Positions 62,807 to 64,000 of a stretch of 64,000 nucleotides of DNA are shown one piece after another. The notes under the pieces were generated by a model. The model did not search any database, was not told the origin of the DNA, and saw nothing but the letters and a program-made list of their open reading frames with translations. The stretch's first letter is position 1, and every line of letters starts with the position of its first letter. The DNA is from Pinus tabuliformis (lineage: Eukaryota > Streptophyta > Pinopsida > Pinales > Pinaceae), in the NCBI GenBank assembly GCA_031772625.1, contig CM062805.1, forward strand, positions 519,730,683 through 519,794,682, in the 5' to 3' direction. The position numbers and the translations under genes are program-made.

Positions 62807-64000
62807 AATGGAATCATAGCTTAGGTTGGTACACTGAGACTCCTTCGGAAATATATATCTATTCGAAGTGGATGTGATTTCTTTAAATTAACTAAGTAAA
62901 TATATGTGTGAACACACAGGCCACATCAATACAAAAAGGGTCAGAATGCAGAGGAGCCCACGACCACTCGACCCACCATAAACAACATTTGTGAATGATA
63001 ATCCTTATATTTGGATATAGTTGGGTGAGGAGTCTCATCAAGATAATGCGGTTTCACTTGAAACTGTTCAGCAGCCATGTTTTGAGATGAAAAATTTAAG
63101 AATAGACAATGAACAACTACGTCTACAACAAGAGAAAATTCTCAGACCTCTGTCCAATCAACATAACCAAGGATATCTAGACCCGAGTGCTAAAGACAGG
63201 GAGAAGAACCCCAACGGATCAACATGGATAGGAAAATGCGTAATCAACTAACAAATATGGGGAAGACGAAGAAGGAGGCTCGGACAATTTTTCCGACCAA
63301 TGAAAAACAAAAAGATAGAAATCTAAATTTGAAGGAGAATTTAAAAATATTAAATTATCACTCTTTGAAGGGGAATCTAAAGAGGGAGCAGAAGCTTGGT
63401 TAGTTGATATGAGAAGATATTTTTAGATTTATGATTACACCGATAAACTGAAAGCACGATTAGCATTTGATCAGTTAAGGGGTAAGGCTACCCTTTAGTG
63501 GGAAGAAATGAAAACAGTGAGGAAAATTGACGAAGCACAGGTTACATGGAGCAAATTCCAAAAGCATTTGAAAGTTCAGTATCTAAGTGAACGTTATTAT
63601 GACAAAAAAGAAAGATAATTTCATGAGTTATGATTGGGAACCTTAACCGTGGATGAATATGTGACACGATTCACCTCCTTGCTACATTATGTGCCTTTTA
63701 TGCAAGAGGAAAAGGCCAGAATTCAATGATTCATAAGTAGGCCACCTAATTTCATGAAGGAAAAACTTGTGTTTGACTACCCCCAAAAAATTGATGATGT
63801 AGCGCGGAAAGCCCACATCTGCTACTCGCAAATCAAACAGAAAAATGAAGGAACTAATGGAGGTTCAAACAAGAGGAGAAGAATCTTGATCCCAAGGAGA
63901 CACCCAAACTTTTCTAATGATAGAAATATACAATAAAAACCTCTCAGCAAATTCCGAGCAAGGAATCAACCCAAAGCTGCATATTCTGAAAGTAGAGAGT
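62807..64000 (+). mobile_element. Internal region of fifth Tekay element, cut by the window edge
   Basis: A decayed primer site (62809-62820), a leader with only a short ATATATAT seed, then Gag: 63021-63251 and 63300-63936, containing the EGAEAWLVDMRR-like core, the block after VTRFTSLLHYVPFMQEE and the basic KGGSNKRRR-like linker. The sequence matches 22990-24060 closely. It continues past the window end, so its pol content is unknown. It is broken. Confidence 0.75.

Overview
The window reads as nuclear DNA from a large-genome land plant. It is AT-rich, almost empty of host genes, and filled with nested, decayed LTR retrotransposons of plant-specific lineages (Tekay/Del chromovirus, Tat-type Ty3/gypsy, Copia). 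The long LTRs, old degenerate copies and the single isolated gene would suit a gymnosperm, but nothing here proves that. No organelle, bacterial, CRISPR or RNA-gene signal was seen.

The backbone is a head-to-tail array of one Tekay-like family, all on the + strand, in which LTRs and internal regions alternate: LTR 1-4042, internal 4043-6477, LTR 6478-8117, internal 8118-8872, LTR 8873-11240, then about 5 kb of unrelated DNA, LTR 16257-17979, internal about 17980-20449, LTR about 20450-22875, internal 22876-42431, LTR 42432-62806 and internal 62807-64000. Most internal regions are short forms with gag, a protease remnant and the C-terminal end of pol. Only the fourth carries RT, RNase H, integrase and a chromodomain. 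The LTRs are about 2.5 kb. They begin TGTAACACCC, contain a 36-bp minisatellite, and are followed by an initiator-Met tRNA primer site.

The 5 kb island (11241-16256) holds the only convincing intact host gene: an intronless 753-codon CUL1-type cullin on the - strand (11851-14112). It has a plant-like TATA box upstream, carried in a 60-bp tandem duplication. The rest of the island is AT-rich non-coding DNA with short recurring motifs.

Three younger elements sit inside the fourth and fifth Tekay segments. (1) A Tat-type element on the - strand, 25120-39819, has 1108-bp LTRs and a 5-bp target duplication (GATCT). It carries gag, protease, RT-RH and integrase, a second RNase H placed after integrase, and on the opposite strand a captured plant-mobile-domain (PMD) gene with a plausible intron. 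(2) An element with TGTAATATCC LTRs, 43249-52915, has a 7.6 kb non-coding interior and an inverted copy of its own 3' end next to its 5' LTR. (3) A gag-only Copia-type element on the - strand, 53643-61207, has 2.3 kb LTRs that contain a second, embedded copy of their own boundary and polypurine tract. By-eye LTR divergence suggests element 3 is the oldest insertion (about 7% in samples), then the Tat element (about 39 of 1108 sites, 3.5%), then element 2 (roughly 1-2%).

The most interesting points are the antisense PMD gene in the Tat element, the intact intronless cullin with a duplicated promoter segment, the palindromic structures at 17961-18368 and 44013/52420, and the serial Tekay array.
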